A stretch of 64,000 nucleotides of DNA from Bedellia somnulentella (taxonomy: Eukaryota; Arthropoda; Insecta; Lepidoptera; Bedelliidae), in contig OY755190.1 in NCBI GenBank assembly GCA_963576735.1, positions 4,209,695 to 4,273,694 of the forward strand. Reading direction: 5' to 3'. Under the pieces are notes generated by a model that searched no databases, had not been told where the DNA came from, and saw only the letters and a program-made list of their open reading frames with translations. The position numbers and the translations under genes are program-made. Below, piece by piece: positions 12,701 to 27,700 of the stretch (positions are counted from its first letter, which is position 1; every line of letters starts with the position of its first letter).

Positions 12701-15700
12701 AAACTTTTCTAAGGGACCTCACTTCTTTCCATTTACTCTGCTCTGATTCTTCTTCTGCCATACCCAACATTAACTGCCATACATAAGCATAACAAGATAA
12801 GCATCATGCACAGCCATTCGGGCCTTTTCCGACACCGATTGACTAGTCATTAGATTATTAATTGCTCCATTTACCGCATTACCCTTTTTCACTCTTCTTT
12901 CAATGTCTTCATCACACTTTCACCTAGTAAACAAACTTCCCAGGTATATGAACTCTCACTTGTTCCACTTTCTTGCCATTAATCTCAAAACATGTCGATA
13001 ACCATGGTTTTTGTTTTATCCACATTCACCCTCAATCCTTTTCTTTCAAACGACGCACATGCAATATTCATCATCTCTTGCAGCTCTTCCACCGATGATG
13101 CAAGAAGCACTTGAACGTCGGCATATAAGAAGCATTTAATGATGAATCCACCCATTCTCAATGAGACAAACATAATTTGAAAATATGTTATATCGGCAAA
13201 TGATCAGTGTAAATCATTAAAAAGGCAGGTCTTCGAAGTGCGAAGAATAAAAGAGCATGTATGAAAAAAAATGTGATAGTTAACGAAGTTCGAAAGGCTT
13301 GCCAGGATAGTACAAAGTGACAATCGATAGTCTCTGCCTACCTTAATGAGAACTAATTATTAAGATAAACATACCATAATTATTAAGCCTATAATGCAGG
13401 GCTTGGTAAAGGAGAAATAAAAAGCGGCAGCGTTCACTAAGTAAAGTGCAAACAAAGGCTGTTCTAACCAAGTCTGCTGTCGTACTAATACCTATTATAC
13501 CTATAATTTTAACAAGTATTTGTTCGTTACGATTCCTTATTTAATTCAGTATTTTATTTTTTCCGTAGGATTTTCATACGTAGCGCAAGATGACTCTGAT
13601 GAAACTCACAGCAGTGGAGGATTTGCTGCATCCTTGGATAGTACTGCCATCGATCTCGCTACTTTCAAGTAAGTTTATTCAATGTATAAGGCATCAAGGT
13701 ATTTTATGACGGTAGTTTCAAAGTATCTAAATAATTGCGTTCTGTAGATTTTGCTATTATATTGGATGCCTTTTAATATTATTTGCTAACAAGTTTCAAT
13801 AATGTATGCAACTTGCACCAACTTATGCACTTTAGTGAATAAACTATTGCATGCATCAGTGAGTCGTGTGAAAGATTTGTATTTGAGCCAATATTTATTG
13901 CGGGTTTGTCTATACTAATATTATAAAGAGGAAAGGTTTGATTTTTTGTTTGTTTGTTTGTTTGAATTGAATAGGCTCCAAAACTACTAGACGGATTTGA
14001 AAAATTTTTTCACTGTTATAATGCTACACTATTCCCGAGTGACATAAGCTATATTTCATTTTCAAAAAAATTAGGGATCCTTACGTAAACTTCAAAAATG
14101 TAACCCAAGGTGTTAAAGAAATACCAAAAAAAATATTTACATCGCGTGCGCTGCGAAAACTATTGAAAATAGAATAAAATTATGTACTACAATTTTATAG
14201 AACACATCATTATCTAAAAAAAATGCCCGGACAGCATGTCTCTAGCTATTATAGTTATCTCACAACAAGCGTCATTATATAAAATTATTTAAAATTAAAT
14301 TAAAATCCTGCTTTAGAAAAGGTTCTTTATTTGTACCTATCTAATCCTTATAAAAAAAGTATATATTATTTCAGACTACTTCAATACCCTTATATTACTT
14401 TTTGAATTATTCAATTCGAACATTCCATTCGAAAGTTATCTCGAATTAAAAAAATAGATAAAACTCCGCTCGATTAGCTATGCATAGTAAGTTGTTGCAG
14501 GCGTCACGAAGGGGTACGGGAGGCTGCTTATCAAAGAGTTAAAGCAAAATTTAATTGTAGCGACTATTATCACTGGCCCAGCAGCCGGTCAATTAGCTCA
14601 TATACCGAGGATACCGATGATCCCAACTGATCTGCCAATGAGAGGTTTTCCTTTTTTTCTTCTTCCCTGTTCTCAGGATAGATGGCGCCAGACCTGCTAT
14701 GTTACTGGTAGGAACGGAACGTCACACCGTTTTTCACACTTGGATGTAATGATATCGTAAAACGGAACGTACATAAAAACGTTCTGATTTGAGAGTTTAA
14801 ATAAATATCAGTTTAAGCCAAAATAGCTTAAAAGTAAATAAACAAAGACGGTATTTATACTTAACATTCTTTTTGTTGTTTTTACTCGCCAAAAAGTTAC
14901 TCTATGGTGATGTGACACATGGTTTTAAAGTTGACATTGGCGAAATTATTGTGGCAACACGATTGAGGCCACGAAGAAAGAAATTAAGTAAGTAACGTAG
15001 TTACATCAACGCCATCTACAGAGCTCTAGGAAACTATGTTGTTGTTTTATTTCTCAAAAAGAAAACCTCTCATTCCATTTAAACGGCTACAATTTCCGGT
15101 TAAAACATCTTTTGCTTTAACAATTAATAAGTTCCAAGGCCAAACCTTCAAATTAGTAGGGATTGACCTGCGAAAGAATTGTTTTACTCACGGTCAACTG
15201 TACGTTGGCCTGTCGCGGGTGGGAGCTCCTGAACATCAATTTATTTTGCTGCCCCAAAATACAACAACGTCAAATATTGTTTAAAGGGAAGCTCTCACTC
15301 TATAAATTGAATGGCTTTTGATGTAATTACTCATTATGAAAAATAAAAAAAATAAAAATATATATAAATATACATACATATACTCACGGCTTTAAATCCC
15401 TAGAAGGGGTAGCCAGAGCTAAGGAATCAGAAATTCCTCAGCCACTTTTGGAAGTCTGCTGTGTAGTGTCGGCTTAGAATAGCACTACCCCATTTCTTCC
15501 GGTGGGTGTACGTAAGAGGCGACTAACGGTATTGGGGCTTTTAAGGGATTTTGGGCGATGCGGTTGGAGACCCATCACCAACAACCTTTATTTTACCATC
15601 TTTTCCCCACACAACTTCCAAAAGTGGCTGAGGAATTTCTAATTCCTTAGCTCTGGCTACCCCTTCTAGGGATTTATAGCCGTGAGTATATGTATGTATG

Positions 15701-18700
15701 TACTTTTGGAAGTTGTGTGGGGAAAAGATGGTGAAATAAAGGTTGTTGGTGATGGGTCACCAACCGCATCGCCCAAAAATCCCTCAAAAGCCCCAAAACC
15801 GTTAGTCGCCTCTTACGTACACCCACCGGGAGAAATGGGGTAGTGCTATTCTAAGCCGACACTACACAGCAAAAAAATATAACATAGTTTAAAACTTAAA
15901 AAAATATGTTAATATAATAATACATGTAATAAATGTTAATGATAATTCATGCCCGAGCGAAGCCGGGACGGGCTGCTAGTATTTTATAAAACTATTCTGA
16001 AACTTAATCTTGCAAATATTGAGATTTTTTTCTATTTTCTTTAGGTCTTCAAGATATAATTTAGTCGCTAATTCTAAATTATAATCGTATTTTCTATCTA
16101 TCACACTCATCCTTTACCTACAGTGATTCAAATATCATAGTTTTTATTTCGTTTCTGTCCCTGTAGCATACGGTGCGTGAGAACGATTATCACACGTGTT
16201 ATGTGATAAATTGTCATTTTGTATACATTATGGCGGCCAACCTCACAAAAGACAAAACATACTAGCATTCACACGCCTCATGCCTAAGTATGAGAAAATG
16301 TTAAAGTTATGATTTATTTAATCAAATTTATAACGTAATCCACCCTAAAACAGATCCGCAGAAAAACTAGCAGTCTCCCGCGCCCGTGAAATAGCTGCTC
16401 TCCAAGAGAAAGTATCGCTGGCCGAGGCGGAGGCGGCGGCGGCGGCGGAGCGAGCGAGACGCAGCGCGCTGGACGAGGCGGAGCGAGTGAGAGCCAAACT
16501 GCAAGCCGAGATCACTGCGTTGGCGTTGCAGAATAAGTACGTTTACCTGACTTGTGCGAGTGAGATAGTTATAGTTTTGTGTTTCACTGATTTGTTACTG
16601 TTTACTGTGATTTAATTAAGCAAAGCTAGTTGATATAGCTGAGAAGGGAGAGAAGAAGACGAGGGCTTTGAGGAATTGAACGTTCTAATGATTAAATGCC
16701 CACGTCTATCATACGATTATGACTCACAGTATGGCGATAAACTAATCACTTCTCACTTTCTTCACATACATTAACGTTCTCTAAGCTACTTGCTCTTTAA
16801 TGTTCTCCACTTCAGATCTCAGTCTATTTAAGCCACCAATACCTTGTGTATGATTTTGACGTATCATTTAACCTATTAGTAATTTAACTAAAAAAAAACA
16901 TTAAAACGCCCAATATGCTCAAAACTTACTCAACCTCTTTACCCTCAGACGTCTAGAACGCCAAATAGAAATCGAAAAAGAGGAACGCGTAACCCTAGAA
17001 CGGAGCATCCAAGAGCAACAACTAAACTCGAAACGTCGTGAAAGCGAGATCCGTCGCGCCGCGGTGGCCGAGCGGGAGCGGGGGCGCGAGCGGGACGCGG
17101 CGCGGGAGCGGGAGCGGGAACTACTAGCGAAGGTGGACGAGATGAGAGTGGCGCGGGAGAGAGCGGAACAGGACGCGGAACAGGCGAGGAAGCAGCAGCA
17201 GCATTATAAGGTAATTATTTTGTTATATTTTTTCTATAAAAATTATAAAAAATATTTTTTTACTTTGTCATTATTAATATACTTTTTTAAAAGAAGTTAA
17301 TATTAGTATGCAAATCAGGTTTATCAATCCAAGATGAAATTGCTGTGAATATATTTAGATTTTTTATATTGTTTTAAATCATAACGCAAAATGCATTGTA
17401 CGTAAAGATTACTTGGGCACGAGTACGTATTTATTGGACAATTTCGATATTTCTCCCTGTTTGCTGTCCCTCCTATCAATATCTAGAACTGAATAGAGAC
17501 AAAGTTCTATATCAACGTAATTGACACGTCGTTGATGTCTTTTCAAACTTTGAATAATAGTTGTTAAAAGATTAATTTTTAATGGATCTTCTCAGGCTGT
17601 TATAGAACAAGCTCAACACTTACGACATAGAAGACTCTCCGAGATCAACGTCCGTGCAATCGTGAGTCTGTGTAGATTAGACCGAATTATATACTAAAAT
17701 TGTATGTGTCTAACATTTTGTGGTTTCTTTTAACATTTATTTTCCTAACGTATCATAGAACTCTTTTTCATTATACAAGGAGTATCAAAAGGGGGTTAAC
17801 AAGCGAAAAAGTTGGATTGTAAGGAAGATCATTCCTTAAAACTTTTACTATGGGACCAACTTGAACAGAACATGTTTATTTTTCTTTTCTCCATACGTTT
17901 GCTGAGCTCTGGCCTCATAACCTACAGAGTTCAGAAAAATAAAGTTGCTCTAATCAAGTCGGTCCCGTGGTAAATGTTACGTACAAAGTATACTCACGCC
18001 GTTACTGTCAGGACAGCAGAGATTATCAATCGCCACTTCCACACTTGTACTTAGTGTTGTTCAGAATATATCCCTAACAAATTCCTTTTTCGCTTGTTAC
18101 CCTTTTTATTACAGCCAGAGGGTCAACTCTTCACATCGAGAACGATAAATAGGCATACGTATCTCTTCTAACCCATATTAAAATTTATTTCTGCCTCGCT
18201 CACACGAAACGAATATACCTATTTTGACATTTCTGATATATGAGAATACATGGTGATATTCGACGAATCCAACGATACCTCCGTAGTTATCGTTGGTATC
18301 ATCGGATAGAAAGCGCCAATATTTATATTGTTCTATACATATCAAATTGTCAAAATCCGAATATTCGTTGCGGGCAAGGGAGAAAGAAATATAATGTTGA
18401 TATGGGTAGAAGAGAGAAGTATGCTAATTTTATCGTTCTTGGTGTGAAGAGTAGACCTTCTGTATAATAGAAAACGTCGAGCAAGGATACAAAGTTATAT
18501 TGTAATGGTTCGGGCATGAGTAATTGTACTTTTAGTTTGTTCGTAAATTGGTGTTGTGTATCGTCATTTTAGCTAGAAGTAGATACAAATATTTCAACTG
18601 TTGATGTAGTTAGTTAAATGACCCTAATGTGTACAACTAGAACACGGTATTCAATGTGTTACGACAAAAATAGCAGTCCTTTTCGTCTTATGAAAAGTCA

Positions 18701-21700
18701 TATGTTACGATATCAACAGCAACTCATAACAGAAATATTATATGTAAATATGTATAGTGAAAAAGAAAACTAAGTATTTATTAGATAGATACACTTTAGA
18801 ATAAAATAGAATAACTCTTTATTGTACATCAAACACAACATTACAAAAGAAATTATCATACAGTTTACAGTGAGGTACAATCGGCGGTCTTATCGCTAAA
18901 AGCCAACAATCTCTTCCAGACAACCTTTGGAAGGTGAGATCGGTAAACTAGTTATCTGGGTAGATGCACAAAACAAGCTTACTTTAAAACTAACTTATTC
19001 AATTAAAATAATAAATAATAACATAAATATTAATTACACAAAATAATATACATATTACACACATATGAACACACATACATACATAACTACATACTTTTAT
19101 ATATACAAGTAATACAAATACCTAAATAAAATACACAAATACGTTTTAGAAATATAACTAATACATATAATTTAAAAAGCAACAGTATTACAGCGCTTCA
19201 GTGAGATAGTGTTGTTTCACCAGATCCTTGAACACATTAAGTGATTTAGCCAATCGCACCTCCACAGGAAGTGCGTTCCACAATTGCACAGCGTGTACAG
19301 AAAAAGAGGAGCCATAAAATTGGTTGAATGAGAGGGAATGGTTAATATCTATAAAGTTTAAATTTCCTCGAACATTTTACCAATGTACAGTTGTTTTATT
19401 TTTTGTTATTATTATAATGAATTTTATCTATTTTTGTTTGTTTCAAATAAATTACGAAATTAGCTATAATCATATATGGAGTAGCTTTCTTTCCTTTTTT
19501 CTCTGTTACAGTATTTGTTTCTTATTATTATTTAATTATATATTTTTTTTGCTTTATGTATTAGTTAGTATGTAGTAGATATAAGTTTGAGGTGTTGGCT
19601 GAAAACCAGCGTACTCAGCGTTTGTGTCCTGCGAGACTTGCGCTGGGTACATTTTACGCTGAGCCAAGACCTTTTTGGTATCATTAAATGTTTTATCTTA
19701 TTGTTAAATACTGTTTGTAATTTTGTTTTTAATACCAAATAAACATTTTACTTACTTACTTACCCACTTAATTGAAGATTATGGTCTGAACGTAAATTAA
19801 GGTTATGGGAAGAAGATAGAAATTGAAAACGTTCTTTTAGATAGAAAGGGATGGCAGGATTGAACAAGATAGAGTAAAGAAGAGACAAAGTATGCGCATT
19901 TCGGCGGAGGCGAATAGGAAGCAACTTAAGTTTAGAACGATAAACAAACACGTGATCATGCTTACGCAATCCAAAAACAAACCTTATGCATAAGTTTTGG
20001 AGACTCTCTAATTTATTTAGCTGTTCTTCCGTTAAATCAAGATAACAGGTATCAGCGTAATCAAAAATTGGAAGGAGTAGAGATTGAGCTACTACTTTAG
20101 TGCAAATTGAACATAAAATATTTATTGTATAATATATTTGTTACATCTGGTTATTACCCACCCTATGTCTTGCTTATGCTGAGAATAAGTGAGTAGTTGA
20201 ATGATGATTTATCTTTTTAAAGTTGCATTTGTTTAAAAACAAATTGTAAGAAATGAAAATCAAATCTTACCTTTCCTAAATATTTGAATGCAACTTTTTC
20301 GGACAATATTGCTAATAGTTTGTATCATTTCACATCATGAGGATATTTTTAGGTACTGTAAAACCGAATAGATTGACGAGTGGACTGAATATTTGACGAC
20401 GGTCGTGGCCGAGTGGTTAGGTGACTAGCTTCTGGGTCCGGAGGTCGCGGGTTCGAATCCCGCTGGGGGCAAAATTTTTGTAATGAATATAAATTGTGTC
20501 TTAGTCTTGGATGTTATTTATATAATAACATAACATAAACGTTCACGCCGAATATCCCCGAAGGGGTTGGCAGAGGTACTAATACTTCTGAACATCACGT
20601 GACTTTGTCACCTGGTGTTCAGAGTACCCACGTTTTGCATGGACAGTGTACTCACGTGATAGGGGGCAGGCCTATCGCCGTTTTGTACGTTCACACTGTC
20701 ACATGACTAAGTACAACTCAGCCATGTGGGTTTCCTCACGATGTTTTCCCTCACCGTTAACAACCATGATAAATCAACCACACATATGTCTTTAGAAAAG
20801 ACAAATTGGTGTAGGCCCGATATACTTAATATTATATAATATGTGTATTATGTAATATTAAGTATATCGTTGAGTTAGTATCCCATTCCACAAATCATTA
20901 AGTAGTACTTACTTTGGGGCTAACACGATCTGCGTCATATGTCCATATATATTTATTGTAGATAAATTTTCAGTCAGTTTTTAAATACCTTATTGAGTAG
21001 CTACAGCTTTAGAATTAATCATTCTATAGTCTATTCTATATAAAATGATGAGGAAAGAGTGTAGAAAATAAACAAAGGAAGGTTGATTATGGGTCTCCAT
21101 CTAAGTCGCCCGAACAAATTCACTCATTCAAAAACCTTAAGTTACCTTTTACGACACCCGCGGGAAGAAATGGGTTCATGTTATTCTAAGTCGACATATA
21201 CATCTAATCTTTAAATATAAAATAAACCTGTGGCCTCTGAAACGGTTTCACTCAGACGCATTGAACTTTTTGAGTAAATTTAGTAGCCCCTAGTGTGGCA
21301 TGTACATTACTTTTAATACTGTTTAAATACAAGAGGGGTTCATCGCAGGTAAATTTCTTATTACCTTTTATCACATAGCAAAAAAAAATATAAGACCATC
21401 TTCTAATCCCCCATTTCTCCCACAGGAATCCGTAGCCAAAGAACGCCTTCTCCGCCGCCAAACTCTCACAGGCTGCGAAGTCGACACCCGCGAGGTGGCG
21501 GCGCGGGCGGCGGCGGCGGAGTCACGGGCGGCAGCGGAGGAGGCGGCGAGACGCGACGCGGAACACAGAGCGGTGGGGAAAGAAAGCGAATGTAGGAACT
21601 TGAAGGCGGAGTTGGAGGAGGTGAAGAGGCAGTTGGGAAATATTCAGGTATGGTATTTTTTAAGATGTCTTTAATGTTGCTTTTGTAAGAAGAAATTTAA

Positions 21701-24700
21701 AACAAAGAAGATATAACTCTAACAATTAGGTTGATTAAATACAATTTGCTATTATAATTGTGCTGACCTGAAATATTTAAATTTGAACATTTAATAGAAA
21801 TTTAAAATTTACTATATAAAAGAACAAAAGTTATGGTTTAGTATAATGAGACAAGTTACATATTTTGAAAACAGTCGTAAAGTACAAGCATCAACTTTAG
21901 TGGTTTTCCTAGAATAATATTTTGATTGTATTGTTTAATTTTATTCAGGAAATGTATGGAGGAAAGAAACGTCTTGCTGAAGCATCCAGTGAAGAGTTGA
22001 AGCAAGTTCAATTGAAACTCACTCAAGAACGAGTGCGTTGTTCCACGTTACAAGCACAAGTCCAGGTAAGAATATGTTTGAACCTTGTTTAATTTTGAGT
22101 GCGTCATTTGAAAATTTTGTAGTTCCACTTTTGGGATCCGAAAACGTTTCTCATACCATTGCATACTAAAATGTTCATTCATCATTAAAAAAAATACACT
22201 ATCGATCGAGACTTACTAAGAATTCATAACGTCATTAATCATAGAACAAATTTATACCTATGTGGAGGAAAAGGGAAGATCTTCCGCCAGGCGGTGGTGT
22301 GCCTGGGGACCGCGGTCCAACTGTATTAAGTTGGAACTTGTATATATAGTAAATGTTTTAGAAACTTCGATTGCGCGATGTACGATTTGTACGGCGAGTC
22401 TTGAAGACGCGTGTGACGTATATTGCTTCGTTTCGTGTTGCTGTGGAATGTGATTCTTCTTGCACTGTCAGCGTTTCTATGTAGTGCGCGTCATAGTGTA
22501 CTGATAGCGCGTCGCTACACCTATATTGATTTCCATGTATATTTTTTTATGAAATCACCAATAATCCTTATTCCAAATCCTTAGAAGCTTTTATTAACAT
22601 CTTATCTATAAAATTTACATATCCAATACGGTTACTCTCCAAATCAATCTTTTTTACTTTCCAATATTTCCAATAGGAGCTCCAATCATCTCTAGAGTCG
22701 GCTGCAAACCGCGAGGCGGCGCTAGAAGAGCAATGCAGTCGCACGGAGACGAGACTGCAGCAACGAGTGCACGAGGCGGAGGCCCGGGCCGCGGACGCTT
22801 TGCGGGAGGACGCTCGCCATAGAGATAAGGTATTGTGCTTTACATGCTTTTAGTGCTCCGTATCTATTAACCTACACCCCAGGAGCTCCCATCATCTCTG
22901 GAGTCCGCTGCAAACCGCGAGGCGGCGCTAAAACATGGTTTTAAGGGTGCGTAACGGAAAGGTAAAACAGTACCTTAATATTAAAGACTTGCTATATCTT
23001 CGTTCTTCTATCACCAAGCCCTAGCAATGGAAAAGTATTTTAATACTTACAAAAAACGTATTCTGCTTATAGTTGCTCGATAGTAATAACAATAACAGAA
23101 ATAAGTTTGTAAAAAAATCAACAGAATAATAATTTTATACTTAGGTGTTTCCCAAATTCAACGGCATTACAAACATTTCTATTCTAAACTGTTCGTAAAT
23201 AATTATACACCAAAGTTTTATCAAGCAATTCACCAAAATTCTAATTAATTTACACTTAATGGTATTCTAAATATTTGTATAATGTACATGCTTGCTAATA
23301 ACGATGATGAATCGCGAGGAAGTATCAAAACAATGTGCTCACACAAACAACAAACATCATCCAACAAGCTATAAACATTCATGTGTTTGTCATCAAATCA
23401 TTCACAGCCACATTCTTTTGAAAAGCGGCGAAGAACAGTTGAACATGTCTTTGCAGTTATTTGAACTTATATGTTTTACGCTTCAATTAATCTGTACCTA
23501 CCTAATAAGTTTGGTTTCGTTAACTTGTTGTTCAGTGTAGTGGAAATTATGAAATGTTAATGATATAACTGAAATTTTATTCAGTATATAAGTTTCATTG
23601 AAGGATAATGGAACTGTATCAAAAAGTGAGTTTAACTGATTCATTAAGTATTATTTTGCTATATAATTAGTTTGGCGTTTACACTGTATGTATTGTCTTT
23701 CATAGTACTACCCCATCTTATTTTTTTTCTTAAAAAGTAGCTGAACCATCCCCATAATAGTAATACATTAAGAAATGTATTAGGAATATTTATTCAACTT
23801 TACTGTTAAAATATATACCAACGGCTAAAAACTTCAAGAAGGGGTAGCATCAAATATTGAAAATTTCTCAGTCACTTTTGGAAGTTTAGTAAGAACTATA
23901 CATACATACATACATATACTCACGGCTATAAATCCCTAGAGGGGGTAGCCAGATCTAAAGAATTAGAAATTCCTCAGCCACGTTTGGAAAGTTGTGTGGG
24001 GAAAAGATGGTAAAATAAAGGTTGTTGGGTCTCCAACCGCATTAGTCGCCTCTTACGTACACCCACCGGAAGAAATGGGCTAAGCCGACACTACACAGCA
24101 ATATTTTTTATACAATATAGTAAGAACTATATTGTATAAAAAATGAGTTAAAACATTTATCATGATTTAAAACTAAAATAAATAAACATTTCATCAGGTC
24201 AACACCCTAGAACAACTAGTGCGTCAGTTAGAGCGAGAAGTAAGTGCATTAGAAGCGTTGCGCCTAGAGTCCGTCGGTAAGAAAGAGACGGCGAGCGACA
24301 CGGAGAGCGTGGGAGAGCAGGACGCAGGAATATCCGCTCAGATACAATTGTTGAAAGAACAACTTGACAAGAGTGAGAAGCAATTGCAGGTAATAGCTCT
24401 AATGCACGCTGATTTTCAGCCGTATTAGTACTAAGGCCAAGAAATATATGTCAGCAATATATTTTTCTAATTTGTGTCTAAATGAAAGTCCAACAAAGGA
24501 CATTTTGGTATGTAAAGTTGGTTCTTGATTTGGAGTGTTCATTTCGAAGCTTGTCACAGTGATATTCGAACTCAAACAATTAAATTTATATTCGATTCTT
24601 ACGGCCCGGGCATACATACAATTTTGTATCAACTAAATCCACACAGCTATACAATTGGACGTTTTATGTATACGATCCATTTAGTTACTTGTCGATTTTC

Positions 24701-27700
24701 GCATCGCTCCTAATGCTCCCTGGTTTTCAATATAAATGAACAGAAATAAAAACTAAAACCATAAAAATCCTCGATTAAAAGTTGTTTGTATGTGCGGGTC
24801 CTTACCCTGTAGTTAGACTACATTAAATATATTGTTGGTAGTAGCTGTTCTTAGTTGCATGTATATTGATTACATTAAATAGAATGTATGTAAATTGTTG
24901 TGTCCAGGCCAAAACGGAAGAGATCGCAGCTTTGAAACAAGAAACCAGAGCTGCCAATCTGGCAAGATGGAGAAAGGTACGTGTAGTTTATATTTTAAAA
25001 CTAATTAAAATTTTAGCTCATATATTTATTATGTAGCTAGTTAGTTTTAAATTTATTAAGTAGGTGATCATATATATGACATAACAAAGTCCTATTTCCC
25101 TGCCCTAAAAATACAACTCCCCATTACAGGAGCGAGAATACACCGACCTCCAAACCGAATCCAAAACAACCACCCGCGATGTGAAGCGTCTAGAAGAACG
25201 TCTATCTCACTCTTTGGAAGCTCGCAAAGTTGCTGAACAGAAAGCTAACGAACTGAAAACTGAGTTGGCCACTTTGAAACCTCAGCTAGAACAAGTCACT
25301 AAGGATTATGATCTGGCGAAGATGCAGTTGGAGACTGTTTTGAAGAGAAATGAGGCGTTTGAAGTTGAAGTTGACAGGTAATGGAAAAAGAACTTACATT
25401 AGTAATAACAGAAGGTCTGTTCTTCCAATTAGCAATGATAATTTAATTCGTTTCTCTTCTATTCCTTATTAATATTTATTTCTGTCTCACTCGCACGAAA
25501 CAAAGATTCAAATTTTGCTAAGTGAGTATACATGGTGATATTCGACGAATTGAACCATACACCCGTAATTCTTGTTGGTTTCATAGATTAGCGAGTAGCA
25601 TATTTGATTGTTGTGATAGTTCTATGAATTTATCGTTATTAGTTTGAAGAGTTCCACTCCTGTAATGTTAAAAAATACTTCTACGACCAGGGCATCAAAG
25701 ACAACAGAGAATCTCTGCTTAACCCTTTTGGATAATAATACCCCGAATAATATCTGTTCCTCTAGATCCCGCAACGACATCCGCAAGCTAAAGAGTGAGT
25801 TAGAATACAGCGAGCGTCGTCGTCTTCACGCTGAAACTCAGGAAGGGGTCGGCGCGCGAGAAAGAGCTGTATTGAGAGACGAATTGCACCAACTGAGAGG
25901 AGAACACTCGCAGGTGATGCAGGTATGAACACTATGGATATAAATTATAATGAGTAATATAGAAATAGTATGAATAGAATATGCAACATCAGAGGTTTTT
26001 ATGCACTGCACTGACATATGCGATCACTGCTTATCTCCTGTGATATTTACAATGGTTGTTTCTTCTGTATAGTTTTCAATGGGTAAAATAAATTTTGAAA
26101 TCAGTTGCTTTGTTTTGCGACCCTTTTCACTATTTCAAATCTTTCCTCATGCTCAAAACAATGCCCTTATTTTGTTTGTTTTATTTATTCAAGAGGTAGA
26201 GAAACAATGCATAATAATATTATCAAGTTTTTTAACTATTGTCTTAGTCGCCTATTGATATTTTATAAATTATTATTCAGTTAAATTTATTAGTTCGTTC
26301 TGCTGAGGTTTCTATAGGTGAGTTGTATTATACTTATAAATTATTTTAAAATTATAATTGAAACAACTTTTGATTTTCGGATATTTTAATCACGTGTTAT
26401 TAATTACTTATTACTTACAATTACTTAAAGCCCGACGTTTGGAAAACTTTTCAGTTATCATGGTCACGGGAAGACTGAGGTGTTATATTTTAAAATTGGT
26501 AATTTATGTGTAATTTTTTAAACAAATTCGTTAATTTTGGATTTTAAGTTTGATTTCTTAGTTATGATCAGGCAATATTATGGTTAATGATAATGATAGG
26601 AAATATTCGATGCAAAAACATGTCATAAGTTCCTAAAACAATATTTTGATTGGGTTACGGTAGAAAGTAATGCTCTCGAAAATATTCTCACCTTCATACA
26701 AATAGTGTCCCAACTTTAAAAAAAATGTTAAATCCCTTTTATTTTATCATTACGTTTGCCAAACTTCAAAATATTATCTCAAAAACTGGCATATTTATAG
26801 CTTCAATAAAAGTATAATTTTTAGTTTTCATAATAAGTGCAGAAAAGTAAACAAAAGAGAAAGTGTAAATTTCGAATAAAATTTTCTCAACAATTTGTTT
26901 TTTTGAGTTGTGACGCTATTTGAACGGAGGTGCGAATTTAGATACTTGAATGCAACGTTTACTTACTTTTATAAAATAATTTTACGTAATAATAAATAGT
27001 TGTCCCGTTATTTTCATTTACGGCTACGAAATTAGTAGATCAACAAAACAGTTTATTTCAATTCACTTCTATAGGGATGGGGTTATATTTTATTTTTTCA
27101 GAATAACAAGGCGTTACAAGAAGCTTGCAGTCTGTTAGAAGAACAGTTGTCCGACCTAGAGAGACTTGCCGATATCAACGAACAGAAGAACTCTTCTCTT
27201 GAGGTAAAAATAATTATATTTAATTGCAAATCAAGGTTTCATTAGATCAGTAATACATTGCATATATACTTAGGTTTAAAATATGTCGAACGACGACAAA
27301 ATTTGAATAATATTTATATATATATTTTTTTATGTGTAATTTTGTAAAGTTGATTTTGTAGTAAAGATACTATAAATCTCATCCACTTTATAATTGACCT
27401 GACTAATGATCACTTTAGCACAAACTTTACTATTTTATTGTACAAGACATATATCAATCGCATTATTTTTTGTAAATATCAAAAAAATATCGACATTGTA
27501 TTAATTTTCGTTTCTATAAATGAAAAATGATTATTCAAAAAGGTTATAATGTAACCAAAGAAAAGTTATAGTCATATTACATAAATTTTTGATGTTAAAA
27601 AACTATCCTTAGAGTTCCTATATGAAATAACAATATTAACTTATCCCTATCTTCCAGCGCGAATTATCGCAAGTCCGCACCGACCTCTCCGGCTATCGTT

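Larger units (their letters stand above)
13909..15979 (+). mobile_element. Helitron, about 2.07 kb, with nested insertions
   Basis: It begins TCTATACTAATATTATAAAG, a standard 5' end of lepidopteran Helitrons, and ends with a short hairpin (CCCGAGCGAAGCCGGG) followed by CTAG and a T, as expected for the CTRR terminus. Inside, 15036-15284 encodes the C-terminal end of a Pif1-like helicase. The rest of the Rep/helicase ORF is lost, so the copy is not autonomous. SINE-A copies are nested at 15367-15872. Confidence 0.8.
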
